Positions 15,501 through 24,110 of a stretch of 64,000 bases of DNA are shown here, in pieces. The position numbers and the translations under genes are program-made. The stretch covers positions 10,175,001 to 10,239,000 of the forward strand of contig NC_092674.1 in assembly GCF_964355755.1 (NCBI RefSeq). The letters are read 5' to 3'. The notes under the pieces are model-generated. The model made no database searches and had not been told where the DNA came from. It saw nothing but the letters and a program-made list of their open reading frames with translations. Each line of letters opens with the position of its first letter. The first letter of the stretch is position 1. Source of the DNA: Antedon mediterranea. Its lineage: Eukaryota; Echinodermata; Crinoidea; Comatulida; Antedonidae.

Positions 15501-17220
15501 CCGTTAGACTCTTTCCCAGACGTTTTTTGGTGGTACCTATAAATTACAGTCGAGTATGCATTTTAGCAAAACTGTCAACCTTAGATATATAACTGCTGCT
15601 TTACTTTCGGTTTCTTAATGAGTCATCCTCCTGGGACGTAGCGGGCTAAAGCAGCAGCGTGAAAAATCTAAATACCGAAAACAAAACATTAAACAAAATA
15701 TATATATTTCAAATTACACAAACCAACAGTGGTGTTGGTAGTCTATGAGTGAGATACCTACCTGTATAGACTCTACATATGCCATTATTCCCAATATGGA
15801 CACCCCTCGAAAGGAAAATGAAATAGTCCAGGCGCCGTAGCGGGCCGTACAAACGTCTCTCACGCATGACGTCATCGTCCTCATATTCCGAGATCCACGT
15901 GATCACGGCGAAGGGAGGCGGGAGGGATTGCTATACAGGTAGGTATCTCACTCATAGACTACCAACACCACTGTTGGTTTGTGTAGTCTATTTCGTGAGA
16001 TCCCTACCTGTATAGACTCTACATATGGCAGAGTAGCACCGGCATCAGGAGGGCGCGATTATGATTAAACCCAAACTTACCCTATTTAGAAGGCCGACAA
16101 ATAGCCGACGCTACGGTCGCCTGGGACGACACAACGTCCTGAAGGTAGCAAGATGAAAAAGTGGTCTGAGCTCTCCACCATGCTGCCGCTAAAATATCCA
16201 AAACGGGCACACCCCGAAATAACGCCCACGAAGCCACTGAGCCGCGCACCTCGTGCATATGAGCTGGCGGCGGCAAGCGTGAAGATGCATACGCTGACTT
16301 GATGGCGGAAACGACCCAACGGGCTATCGTATCCTTAGAGGCGGGGCCATGGGGTTTTGTTGTCGTCACAAACAGATGTGACACTCCGTTTCGTAAATGT
16401 TGCGTGCGATTAACATATGTCTGCATCGCACGCACTGGGCACCAAAGCCTACAAGGGGGGCTAGAGTGCGCCAAGGCCCACTCATCGGCGGTAATGAATT
16501 TCGCCGCAGGTCAGCGTATGCATATCTCGCAGGTTGCAGATTGGCTGCATTTGCGGCAGCGCGGGCACGCCAAATGGCGGTCCAGTTTCGTGGACGGGCG
16601 GGGCCCGCCACACACGGAACAGGCTGCGGCTTTACGAGCAGACATGGCTACAAACAATAAGGATACTGTTGATAGAAGCTTCCTTCACAAGAATGCTGCT
16701 AAACACAATAAAGTCCACAAAGGTATGCGTTACTAGCCAGGTGTCCTTTGTTATTGTTCTTTTAATTAGTTTTCCTTCAAGGTTTCAAGGTGACACGTCC
16801 GCTTTCCATGGAAAGTGAAAGGAATATGAGGACGATGTCATGCGTGAGAGACGTTTGTACGGCCCGCTGGACTATTCCATTTTCCTTTCGAGGGGTGTCC
16901 ATATTGGGAATAATGGCATATGTAGAGTCTATACAGGTAGGGATCTCACGAAATAGACATATATATTTTGTTTAATGTCGCCCTCTACTGATGGGTGTTT
17001 CTAAAGTTTTCGGTAATTAGACTGACTGGATGTGACGTTCTTTGCAAGTCGACATGTTATTGTTATGTTCAATTTTAGTTTTTTTTCTTACCGTCTTCCC
17101 AGCACCGTTTTGACCAACAATAAGGGTGAGTGGGGTGTAGAACTCAATAACTTGCATGTCACCATCTTCCTGACCAAAACTTCTTATCCCCTGAATACTA
17201 AGTTTTTTGATTGAAGACAT
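576..17220 (-). CDS. RAD50: RAD50 double-strand-break repair ATPase, 5' 27 coding exons (3' part outside window)
   Basis: RAD50 is the SMC-like ATPase of the MRE11-RAD50-NBS1 complex, acting in the nucleus on DNA ends. I joined 27 exons by splice sites and continuous frame (high to low): 17092-17220, 14754-14837, 14248-14349, 13384-13446, 12842-12883, 12425-12498, 11427-11532, 10562-10630, 9969-10058, 9446-9506, 8987-9064, 8532-8608, 7845-7946, 5653-5722, 5457-5557, 4817-4921, 4311-4412, 4076-4188, 3885-3983, 3498-3584, 3311-3403, 2619-2744, 2116-2251, 1901-2014, 1554-1646, 963-1110, 576-633. The sum is 2522 nt, 840 codons plus 2 nt. Walker A GQNGAGKT is at residues 36-43, the Q-loop CHQEDSNW at 158-165, a heptad-rich coil from about 185, and the zinc hook CPLC at 684-687, close to the human positions. 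The start [11 protein letters not shown] aligns with known RAD50 starts. Signature motif, Walker B and the end of the gene are off the left edge. Confidence 0.96.
1425..1525. repeat. Interspersed repeat fragment (GTGTCCCCTTA family)
   Basis: Text about accounts of 'aacccctcctttgggacac' and 'aaaaagtgtc' recurs in fuller form at 9165-9390, and more distantly near 22755-22810 and 23125-23190. It is a dispersed low-copy repeat in a RAD50 intron with no coding content. Confidence 0.45.
2116..2251 (-). CDS. RAD50: RAD50 exon 23, zinc-hook exon
   Basis: The exon encodes the apex of the coiled coil. The CPLC motif at 684-687 is the CxxC zinc hook through which two RAD50 molecules dimerise. It is followed by HRGF and an acidic stretch before the descending coil. 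Vertebrate RAD50 usually carries CPVC; leucine at the third position keeps the CxxC spacing. Confidence 0.95.
5018..5100. repeat. Interspersed repeat, GAGGGTGATCCATCCAG family
   Basis: The core 'gagggtgatccatccag' followed by 'gctgatcat' and 'gggaccctcaga' recurs at 17475-17545, in diverged form at 31675-31735 and perhaps at 13980-14030. The T-rich leader suggests the tail of a retroposon. No coding potential. Confidence 0.55.
5228..5323. repeat. Partial MITE, AGCTCTGTCTACAC family
   Basis: It ends with 'agtttgataatgtagacaga' then 'gcttaa', matching the right terminal repeat of the fuller copies at 8017 and 40731. The left end is lost. It lies in a RAD50 intron. Confidence 0.5.
7400..7436. 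repeat. 37-bp palindrome with CG-rich loop
   Basis: Arms CTAGATGGTACGC and GCGTACCATCTAG flank a short GAGCGAA-type loop, so the strand can fold into a near-perfect hairpin. It lies in a RAD50 intron and looks like a transposon terminus or foldback remnant. Confidence 0.6.
7551..7790 (-). repeat. tRNA-derived SINE (diverged), minus orientation
   Basis: The sequence shares 'ggcacatgtgg', 'ccctacttgtct', 'gaatgatgaact' and 'tatagtccttatccgagaag' with the better-preserved SINE at 13075-13322. The tRNA-like head is at the high-coordinate end and is degraded. It ends about 55 bp from RAD50 exon 13. Confidence 0.6.
8017..8169. mobile_element. MITE, AGCTCTGTCTACAC family
   Basis: Left end 'aagctctgcctacactagtt', right end 'gattgtatagacagagcttaa': imperfect terminal inverted repeats around a core of 'atgtgcccaaatatggtagt' units. 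TTAA-like bases at the ends fit a TTAA target. Related copies are at 40731-40897 and, in part, at 5228 and 17713. No ORF. Confidence 0.65.
8190..8400. mobile_element. MITE fragment related to 54047-54204
   Basis: 'gaagctttggatttgcaac', 'acgtcatgttacagtagttc' and 'attgtgcgcaggcaggaat' match the MITE just after the TPR/J gene (54047-54204). The copy here is diverged and its right end is unclear. It lies in the RAD50 intron between exons 12 and 13. Confidence 0.5.
9160..9392. repeat. Interspersed repeat (GTGTCCCCTTA family)
   Basis: The sequence starts 'acagtagagcccttaagagg' and ends 'aaaggctctactgtacctg', so its ends are imperfect inverted repeats (TACAGTAGAGC...GCTCTACTGTA). It contains internal copies of 'aagtgtccccttant'. 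It lies in the RAD50 intron between exons 10 and 11 and looks like a MITE. Confidence 0.6.
10255..10450. mobile_element. MITE with AGCTTGGTTCTCACTAG termini
   Basis: The ends AGCTTGGTTCTCACTAG and CTAGTGGGAACCACGCT are imperfect inverted repeats. The interior is CG-richer than its surroundings and has no ORF. A related copy is at 62622-62780, and single termini occur near 44376 and 56864. It lies in the RAD50 intron between exons 8 and 9. Confidence 0.65.
11427..12498 (-). CDS. RAD50: RAD50 exons 6-7, Q-loop and end of N-terminal ATPase lobe
   Basis: Exon 6 (12425-12498) reads from [14 protein letters not shown] to CHQEDSNW, with the conserved Q-loop glutamine near residue 160. The tryptophan codon is split across the intron. 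Exon 7 (11427-11532) continues with PLGEGK and [14 protein letters not shown], the conserved transition from the nucleotide-binding lobe into the coiled coil. Confidence 0.94.
12196..12413 (+). repeat. tRNA-derived SINE, plus orientation
   Basis: The head GTGGCTCAGTGTATTAGGC resembles a tRNA A box. The body has 'cttaggcaagacatttt' and 'tctcatcccggtgtac', and the tail 'gcgctgtataagaatg' followed by an ATT microsatellite is typical of marine-invertebrate SINEs. The element ends 11 bp from the donor side of RAD50 exon 6 (12425) and runs antisense to RAD50. Confidence 0.75.
12540..12835. repeat. AT-rich degenerate tandem repeat in RAD50 intron 5
   Basis: Phrases such as 'gttaatttgcataaacaaa' recur about every 60-120 bp (near 12565, 12620, 12665, 12755, 12800), separated by diverged spacers. 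It fills the intron between exons 5 and 6. Confidence 0.6.
12842..12883 (-). CDS. RAD50: RAD50 exon 5, 42-nt exon with unusual donor
   Basis: A 14-codon exon (ending CLELNRE) that keeps the frame between exons 4 and 6. Its acceptor is TTTCAG but its donor reads GAG|GTTGGT, where most of the other donors I placed read GTAAG or similar. The frame and the match to the family (SSKC....RE then [11 protein letters not shown]) leave little doubt that it is used. Confidence 0.88.
13075..13322 (-). repeat. tRNA-derived SINE, minus orientation
   Basis: On the minus strand the head reads TGGCTTAGCACTTAAG (A-box-like), then GGTTCGATGCC (B-box-like), both spaced as in a tRNA, followed by a family-specific body shared with 7551-7790 and, in the other orientation, with about 44515-44620. 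Low-complexity T/A follows the tail. It lies in the RAD50 intron between exons 4 and 5. Confidence 0.72.
14405..14650. repeat. Minisatellite, about 20-bp unit (AAGTGCCACAGTCGA)
   Basis: About ten imperfect copies of a unit close to AGTCGAATAAGTGCCAC, with transitions and small indels between units. It lies in RAD50 intron 2 (between exons 2 and 3) and does not alter the splice sites. Confidence 0.85.
15931..16027. repeat. DIRS internal complementary region (circle-junction copy)
   Basis: Positions 15931-15985 are the reverse complement of the element's left end and 15986-16027 the reverse complement of its right end. The two meet at GTGTA|GTCTA. In DIRS elements this region templates completion of the ends during replication. 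Confidence 0.8.
16082..16645 (-). pseudogene. Gag N terminus joined in frame to tyrosine-recombinase C terminus, one stop
   Basis: From the ATG at 16643-16645 the minus strand reads [14 protein letters not shown], then a Cys/His-rich stretch with four CxxC-type pairs ending CEICIR, then TGA. The same frame continues through [12 protein letters not shown] into CPVRAMQTY and the recombinase. The recombinase part has the HEVRG box (HxxR), a tryptophan in place of the second histidine, and the nucleophile tyrosine in SSCYLQDV; it ends at TAG (16082-16084). The first catalytic arginine and everything between Gag and the recombinase C terminus are absent. The TGA may have come from TGG, since tryptophan is common at that place in such Gag proteins. 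It is very unlikely to be active. Confidence 0.75.
17092..17220 (-). CDS. RAD50: RAD50 exon 1, start codon and Walker A
   Basis: This 43-codon exon starts at the ATG (17218-17220) and ends exactly after the Walker A lysine-threonine, with donor GTAAGA. The ATG lies in a continuous leader; no acceptor AG is placed just before it. Because the P-loop is cut at the exon end, exon 2 must be joined for an intact ATPase head. Confidence 0.95.
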
Positions 17221-17460
17221 TACGTTTGTTTACATTTAGGTATTCCGATTTCTTACAATCGCAATAGGTGCCTTGCCCTAAAATGTTAAAAATATTATCA
17301 ATCAATGCATTAGTTTATTTAAAAGGAAGCTTCAGTCCAACTGTACATTGATTGTCAAAATGTCATTGTTCGCAACTGCCTTTTCACCAAATTATTTATT
17401 AATAAAACTGACTGACTGTACTTTGTTTGAAAAATGTGTAATTTCACTCTTCCCTGATCT
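17221..17460. promoter_or_regulatory. Upstream region of RAD50
   Basis: AT-rich sequence immediately upstream of the RAD50 start on the minus strand. I see no clear TATA box and no CpG-rich core. The transcription start cannot be placed from sequence alone. Confidence 0.3.
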
Positions 17461-17560
17461 ATTTTTTTTTTTTTTTTTAAACCATATTTAAATTTAATGA
17501 GGGTGATCCATCCAGCTATTGCTGATCATTAGGGACCCTCAGAGGTTCACAAGACAAACA
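17460..17560. repeat. Interspersed repeat, GAGGGTGATCCATCCAG family (second copy)
   Basis: An oligo-T run is followed by the same GAGGGTGATCCATCCAG core and 'ctgatcattagggaccctc' as at 5018-5100, about 240 bp upstream of the RAD50 start. Confidence 0.55.
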
Positions 17561-20500
17561 TATACACAAGATGCTCTACATAAACAAAGTCTTATTACAA
17601 GTCTTTGTTTGGGATCGGAGTTGAGTAATTTGGTCCTTAGAAAAAATCCTGACATAATGTCACGGGACTTTAACCCAAACAAAGCATCATAACCACCAAG
17701 CCACAACTCCACTATCAAACTTTATTATGTGACAAAATAACTAGGTTGATATTGTAGACAGAGCTTTAGTTACGCCTAGCCTAGACAGTTAGTAGGAGGC
17801 TTTTTCATTCTAATCGTCGGGTGGGAATTTCCCAGTCCGGCAGCAGCCAACCACCAAGTCGGATGCCATTCAGATTGCCTAGCCTAGCTAGATTCTCTAG
17901 GCTTAATAAGAAGCTGGGTAGTACTGCACGCCTCGCCCTAGCCAATGCAGTAACTATAACTACTACTGCAGTACACTCACTTCTTGAAATTAGCTTTTTA
18001 TATGACAAATGTAAACTAAAACTGTTTACCTTTAATTAGTTTACCAAAGGTGAATGTGTTTATTTACTCCACATGTTTTCTTCGCGCGCGATCGACAGTA
18101 CAATTCTTAAGCAAGTGGGTAGAGGGCGTCTTTCAAAACACAAACACTGAAAAGTCTGCTAAAATGAGTAGGCCTAGACTCTCTAATTAGACTTAACTTT
18201 AAATGCTTTTAAGTTCCAATAAAAAGAAATTCAGTAAGAAACTGCACATATTTGCCAAGTAAAAGAGAAATTATATAATAGGGTGGGGCGTTTTGCAATT
18301 TGTTTTAATATGAAAAAAAAATAATAATTATGATTTATTCTTTTAATTTTTATTCAGGCAAATTAAGATAACCTGATTAGTTTTAACATTCTTCTCAAGG
18401 GTGGCAATCCTGTTTACTCGACAAACAAGATGCTCTACATAAACAAAGTCTTTGTCAGTGGAATTGTGAAGATTTTATATGTAGTATATTTTTTTAATTA
18501 AAATTATGTTGAATTGAAAAATAGAATTAGAATAGAATTGCAGTACGGGCACAACTTATTGTTGAAACGGCGAACGTTTGTATTTATGTTAGGCTAGGCT
18601 TATACAAATGTTTTTTCTTCTTTCATGGGTTTGTCCCACTTTTATTGTCATATAATATATTCTTAATATACATACAATACTTACACTTTTTGGTAAAATG
18701 TTCCCCATATTTATATACTCAATACATTGAACAAAAAGACCGACAACAATCAACAAAAGAAAAGTTCGTCAGTTTAAAAAAAAGCCAGCTAACATTGAAA
18801 AATATATAAATAGTTTATATTGTTGTATTCAGTCAGTTAAATTTTTCCATTTGTGTTCAAATGTTTCCAGAGTCGCATTTTTTTATGAAAACATTTTTCT
18901 ACATTATATTTCGATTTCTCAATACATATTAACAATTTGTAAAATAAATCCCTTTTCCTCCATTTAAACATTTGTAGATGATGAAATGGCAAGAAAAGAT
19001 ATTAAAATTGTTGCTTAAAATTGTTGCTTCGGCTATAAACTCAGAGTAGAAGGAATAATTAAATATATCATCTCTTTTACCAAGACAAAATGGATGAAGT
19101 TAATGAGATGAATACAACAGTTTGGAAACAATATATTTAGAATGACAGCAGCATGGAATGGATATTATGAGAACCGTAAGGTTAGAGTCCATACAATGTG
19201 CTAATGTTAGCCCTATTAGAGAACATTGTATGAACCAAACATCCGGGTCGCTCTGAGGTTTATGGGTCTACCCGTCCTTTTTTTCTGAACTTTAACTCCC
19301 ATTCATTGAAACCCATTTCCTTTATTCTGCTAACAGGCACTGTGACAGGAATAGGCTTAATACCCGATAGAAGTGTAACTTGTGTCGTATACCTTAATTG
19401 GTGTTTTCTAATATACCTGGTCTTAGATAACCAATCAAATCAGGTTATGAGGCCTTTTACCCGCTCTATTTTGCCTGTGAAGGAAATATAGTATTTCTGA
19501 AAAGATCGTACATGAAGTCATTACTCCCAAATACTTCCTTATTGTGTTACCACACCCGCGACAAGTGTTAAATAATTTAATACACATCTAATTGCAAATC
19601 CAGATGATATCATACGATTATGGATTGGGTCTCTGTAGTTCAATCAGTGCAATAACTTTTACGAGTCACATACACACACAGTTCGGATGATTCGTCGCTG
19701 GTTTTGATATCATTTTTTGTTTCACATAGGCTATATTACGTATAAAAAGCACTTAACTAGAACATCTTATTTGATAAGCTCCGTTAATGTGGAAACTAAA
19801 AAAAAAACTTTTAATGCATGAACATCCAGGACATTACATACCAAGGAAGAGTGAAATACATAGACAAAAACCATGAAGTACATTTTAATTACAGAAAAAT
19901 ATTTAGATTAGTATTCTTTTATTTGGTGGTGAAGACCCGACCGCCCTTTCTTGTGGCATCGGTATATGGGATAATACTTTTCCGTTTATTACCGTATACT
20001 TAAACGAAGGTCTCGTATAGGAAGCCATACAACCGGGTATTCCTCGTTTCCAGAAAAACTTAAACCACCAACATATAAATCTAAACAACTATTAATCCCA
20101 AAGAATTCTTTATGATATGATAAAATAAATAAAAATTAAAATGTCACGTATATAATTGAAGGTACGTGGCATTTGAGTCGTTGGCACATACATTACAGAG
20201 AATTACTGCATATAATATACTGTACATTCATAATAAATAAAAGTGCACACAGTAGTAGCAACGAATTTAATTTATCTTTGGAATTTTGAGTTAAATGAAT
20301 GAATATAACTAACAAACAAGCAAGTTTGCTAAATTGTTATTTAAAAATCAAAATTATGAATTTATTGTCGATGGATGGATGGCAATTTACTTATCATGAA
20401 ACTATGCACCGTGACAGTAATTGAGGTGATTCATTTTTAATTCTTCTTAGAAACTCACAAACCTCATTTTTTATTGATGAAGAAATAAAAGTGGTTCGAA

Positions 20501-21100
20501 CCTACATAAGACAACAAAAAAAACTAACTATGCCTGTAAGTTATGTACTGCCAGTCTGTGCACCTTCATTTCAACATTTATTTCAACAAAAATCACAAAC
20601 ATCAACAAATGTATAAAACAAAACAACAAAGTATCATTTGGTCGAGGAACGACGTAGGGACTCAAATATGTCCGTCATTGATTTAAACAAACTACGATTA
20701 TGGCATTCCATCAACAGTAAATTTAAATAACTAATAACGAAAATAAGGCAAAACTTTTACTTTAAAGTTTCAAAATATCAAAAGTAAAAGAACTATTAAC
20801 GAAACAACTAAAAACAAATAAATGAGGAAAAACTTTGACCTTTAACTAAAAAATTAGTTTACATCTGCAATATGACATTCCATCAACAGTGAAATAACAT
20901 CAATGAAAGAATGAAAACAAATAAATTATAGAAAATTGTATTTCACATAAACTATGAAATTTAGATATGCTGTGCAATAGTTTAATTAACAGTGTAATAA
21001 TAATATTAACGAATTTATAATGTTTGTTGTAACTAATTTAAAAAGAGTATCTTAAAGATTTCGGAAATTAATTACTACCTGTTTTCTAAGTTTTTTTTTA
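17561..21100. other. Intergenic, no supported gene
   Basis: AT-rich, with short open frames only and no splice-linked coding signal. Recognisable pieces are a partial MITE of the AGCTCTGTCTACAC family ending near 17771 and a 10-bp-stem hairpin (CATACAATGT/ACATTGTATG) at about 19192-19232. A sequence near 20530-20570 resembles the head of the SINE at 50560. Confidence 0.5.
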
Positions 21101-21989
21101 CACCTTAAACCTTAAAGAGCCATTGTCTGTAAGAATCAAAGAAATATCAAAAAGAGTGGCAGACTCAAAAAAATGGATTTCTTTCAAATTTTGCACATGG
21201 CTATATATGTGTTGAGAGAAATCAAATATGAAGTATTTTTTTTTTCACATGTATATTTCCAAGGCAACGGCCAAATTTGTGTTTTTGACAAATTTTGTCC
21301 TTTTTTAAGGTTTTTTAAAATGGATATTGGTACTATTTTGATGAACGATATTTTTGTTTTCTTCATTTAATTATAAAAAATAATTAGTGTATGCATAATA
21401 ACAATGCATTGTTTACCTGTTTCAAATTTTTTAATTTTTTTTTATTTCATACTTTGGGAGATACCATTTATTTAAAAAGGGGTGTTTTTCACTTTTTTTA
21501 AATTGTTCAATGCAACTAAACTTTACTTCACCATAACGCCCAAAGTGGTGTATTTTTTTAGCTGATTTATTACAAATAGGTAGTTCTAATGTTTAATAAT
21601 TGATTTCTAAAATAAAATACTGGGGTAAATTTAAAATCTACAAGCAGTGTTGCGAGAAACATAGGCATTTTTATAAAAAAAAAACATGGTATATTAGTAA
21701 AAACATTTTATTTTCTTTGATTATTTGATTTGAAACTCATTGGTCAGAAAAATTCTTAATGTTTTATATAGTTCTAGTTGTGTTGTGAGAAAAAAAATAA
21801 ATCTTTAATTATAGATTCTGTAATTCCCAGTTTTAATGTCATTTTATAGGTTATATCCTCTGGAAATTTGAATAAATTATCAGATCGTTGTGAATTTTAA
21901 TCTTTGCAACAGATTACTCCTTTCTTATTTTGAAGCTCCTCTTTCATTTGTTTACTTCTTTTATTTACTAACCTAAGCAGATCCCACAT

Positions 21990-22335
21990 GCCCATCCACC
22001 ACCACTTTCGACTACCACCCTCCCTCCGCCCCTCCCGCACCCCGACTATAACCACAAAAAGATAAACTGCAACACTTTGGTCGATCATCCACTATAGAGT
22101 GTCAAATGCATGCATTCAAGCACCACCCACACTGCCGCTGGTATCGCCTTAATGAATAGACGGATTCAAACTCCTCCATCCCACCCCCTCCCCTTTCTCC
22201 AAGCCCCCACCCACCCCAACTTAAAAATTGCAATGCAAAAGATAGGACATAAAGTTAAGTTTTTAGACCCTCGCCTTCAACCCCCTAACTATTTAAAAGT
22301 CCTGGATCCACCACTTTCCCCTCCCCAAAATAGAA
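21990..22335. other. C-rich low-complexity stretch
   Basis: Runs of CCACC, CCCTCC and CCCACCC give an apparent proline-rich open frame on the plus strand, but there are no splice sites or domain similarity. I regard it as low complexity within the foldback element. Confidence 0.5.
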
Positions 22336-22539
22336 CCAATCAAAAGTCAATGATATACTCATGGTATGTTAATGCTACATAACAAATATTGAAGCCCTGA
22401 TTTGAAATTTCATTTCATTTAAGATCAGCATGTAAAATATCACACTTTATTATTAAATATTGGTTTTAAATTCTATATTTTTTTACTGTGATGGTTGGAT
22501 TCAGTATTAATTATTAATTAATAATTATCTGATATTTAT

Positions 22540-24110
22540 TTAATTTCCCTTAGTTATACATATCAACAGTTACTATGGTAACTAAAATTGAGATATTCTT
22601 TAGATTTTGCATATTTATCTCATACAAATTTAAATTTGTAGATTATTAGCAGGCATGCCTTATTTGCATTTTCAAATTACCGTTTCACAAGGTCATATTC
22701 GTAAGCACTTTCTTCTGTGATTATTTTTATTCATGAAAACCCCATATTTTATTTACAGCGGCCACCTCCCTTATAACGGACGCACTTTGAAAAGCCTGTT
22801 TGTTCTTCCTATCTAATTAGTGCATTTGGTGCTTACCGTAAGCAGCTGGGGCACCTTTTTATACAAAAAATGAGATTTTTTGTAAGCGGCCAATCGAAAA
22901 ATGTGATACTTATTGCATGGACCTATGAATTAGAGGTGCATGTTTATTGTATTTCTTTATATATTAGCTTTATTTTGAAGAGGTTTTAAAAACATTACTG
23001 TGAAGAGATGAGAAAACTACACAGATTTTGACCGACCCTTTTTCATATGATAAAAGTTTTTAAAATTTGTCTGAAAATGCTAAAAAATACTAAACCACCT
23101 GATTATAAATAATAATAGGCCTACAATTATAAGCGGCCACTTTTCCAGGTCCCGAGGGTGGCCACTTACGGGAGGTTAAACTGTATTTAAAAAAAACAAT
23201 TATCCTTAGTTATGCATAGAAACAGGTTCTAAGATACAATAAATAATACATTTTGACATAACTTGACCCAACAAATGACCCTTTCACAAGGTCAGACATT
23301 TTCTGGGATTCAGTAGATAAGTAAATTTGGGAAAAGATAGTAAAGCTATGTAATCAATTGTTTGTAGTCATGAAACCCCATATTAAAAATATTGTACTTA
23401 GTTACGTATAGAAACAGTTGCTACAATACACTATAGGTAAAATGTTGATGTCATTTGACCTCAATATGTAAAACTTTTTTTTTTCATGAAAACTCCATAT
23501 TTAATTTTTTTTTTTAAATATCATTAGTTACGTAAACAGGTTTAAGATAACACTAAAGGTCATTTTTTTTACCTTTATTCAGATTCGTCAAGACTTTCTT
23601 TCTGAGATTATTAGGATTCAGTATTTAAAGTAAATTTGGCAAAAAGTAGAAATGTAAAACTATGTAGAAAAAATGTTTTGTATTTATGAAAAACCCCTTA
23701 TTTTTTGGAAATTTTCACATAGAAACAGTTACTATGGTAAAAAATGAATAAATAATGAATGAATGAATTTACAAGGTCAAGTTTGTCATTAATGGAATGC
23801 AGTAGAAGTAAAATTGAGAAAAATTACAAATGCAATCAATTCTTTGTATTTATAAAAACGCCATTTTTTACGTTTAAAAAAACATTACTTTCCTTAGTTA
23901 CACATAGAAATGGTTGCTAAGGTAACACTATAGGTAAAATATGAAAATTGTTGAGAATTGTTATGAACTATCCTGTAAATTTTGATCAAACATTAATAGT
24001 TGTAGTAAAGTGGGGACCTGTCCTGTTTTGCATTCTGACCCCTTTTGACCTCAAATGACATATTTACAAGGTCAGATTTTTTTGGAGGTCTTTCTGTATC
24101 TCTTTACACA
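22540..24110. repeat. Degenerate tandem repeat, about 180-bp unit, inside the foldback element
   Basis: The landmark CTTAGTTA-CATAGAAACAG followed by 'actaaggtaacac' recurs at about 22550, 23204, 23396, 23524, 23712 and 23892. Between copies lie 'gacctcaaatgac', 'tttacaaggtcagat' and 'gaaaaccccatattt'. Copies are strongly diverged, and an unrelated stretch of about 450 bp separates the first from the rest. Confidence 0.65.

Larger units (their letters stand above)
15715..16958 (-). mobile_element. DIRS-type (tyrosine recombinase) retrotransposon, internally deleted
   Basis: Inverted arms about 135-145 bp long run at roughly 15750-15889 and 16821-16958. Between them is an internal complementary region (15931-16027) that is the reverse complement of the left end joined to the right end, exactly the circle-junction arrangement known from DIRS-1. 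The junction reads GAAATAGAC|TACACAAACC, which sets the termini at 16958 and 15715. On the minus strand the body has a Gag-like start (16645) and then a tyrosine-recombinase C terminus (to 16082). Reverse transcriptase and RNase H are missing. The body is clearly richer in GC than its surroundings. Confidence 0.85.
14997..17025. mobile_element. TIR element filling most of RAD50 intron 1, host of a nested DIRS element
   Basis: TCAGTCTAATTACCGAAAAC at 14997-15016 is repeated as its exact reverse complement at 17006-17025. The motif 'taccgaaaac' also recurs at about 15672. Removing the nested DIRS element leaves about 785 bp without a coding region, which suggests a non-autonomous DNA transposon. 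A clean target duplication is not obvious, although 'gatgtgacg' occurs just outside both ends. Intron 1 spans 14838-17091, so nearly all of it is this nest. Confidence 0.7.

Noticed and set aside
16299-16818. Several overlapping open frames on the plus strand around the DIRS body
   Set aside because: They are antisense shadows of the Gag/recombinase frame in a GC-richer stretch and show no domain of their own.
19192-19232. Short hairpin as a microRNA precursor
   Set aside because: Only a 10-bp stem with a large loop; too short for a credible precursor.
22110-22382. Proline-rich open frame
   Set aside because: It arises from C-rich low complexity inside the foldback element.
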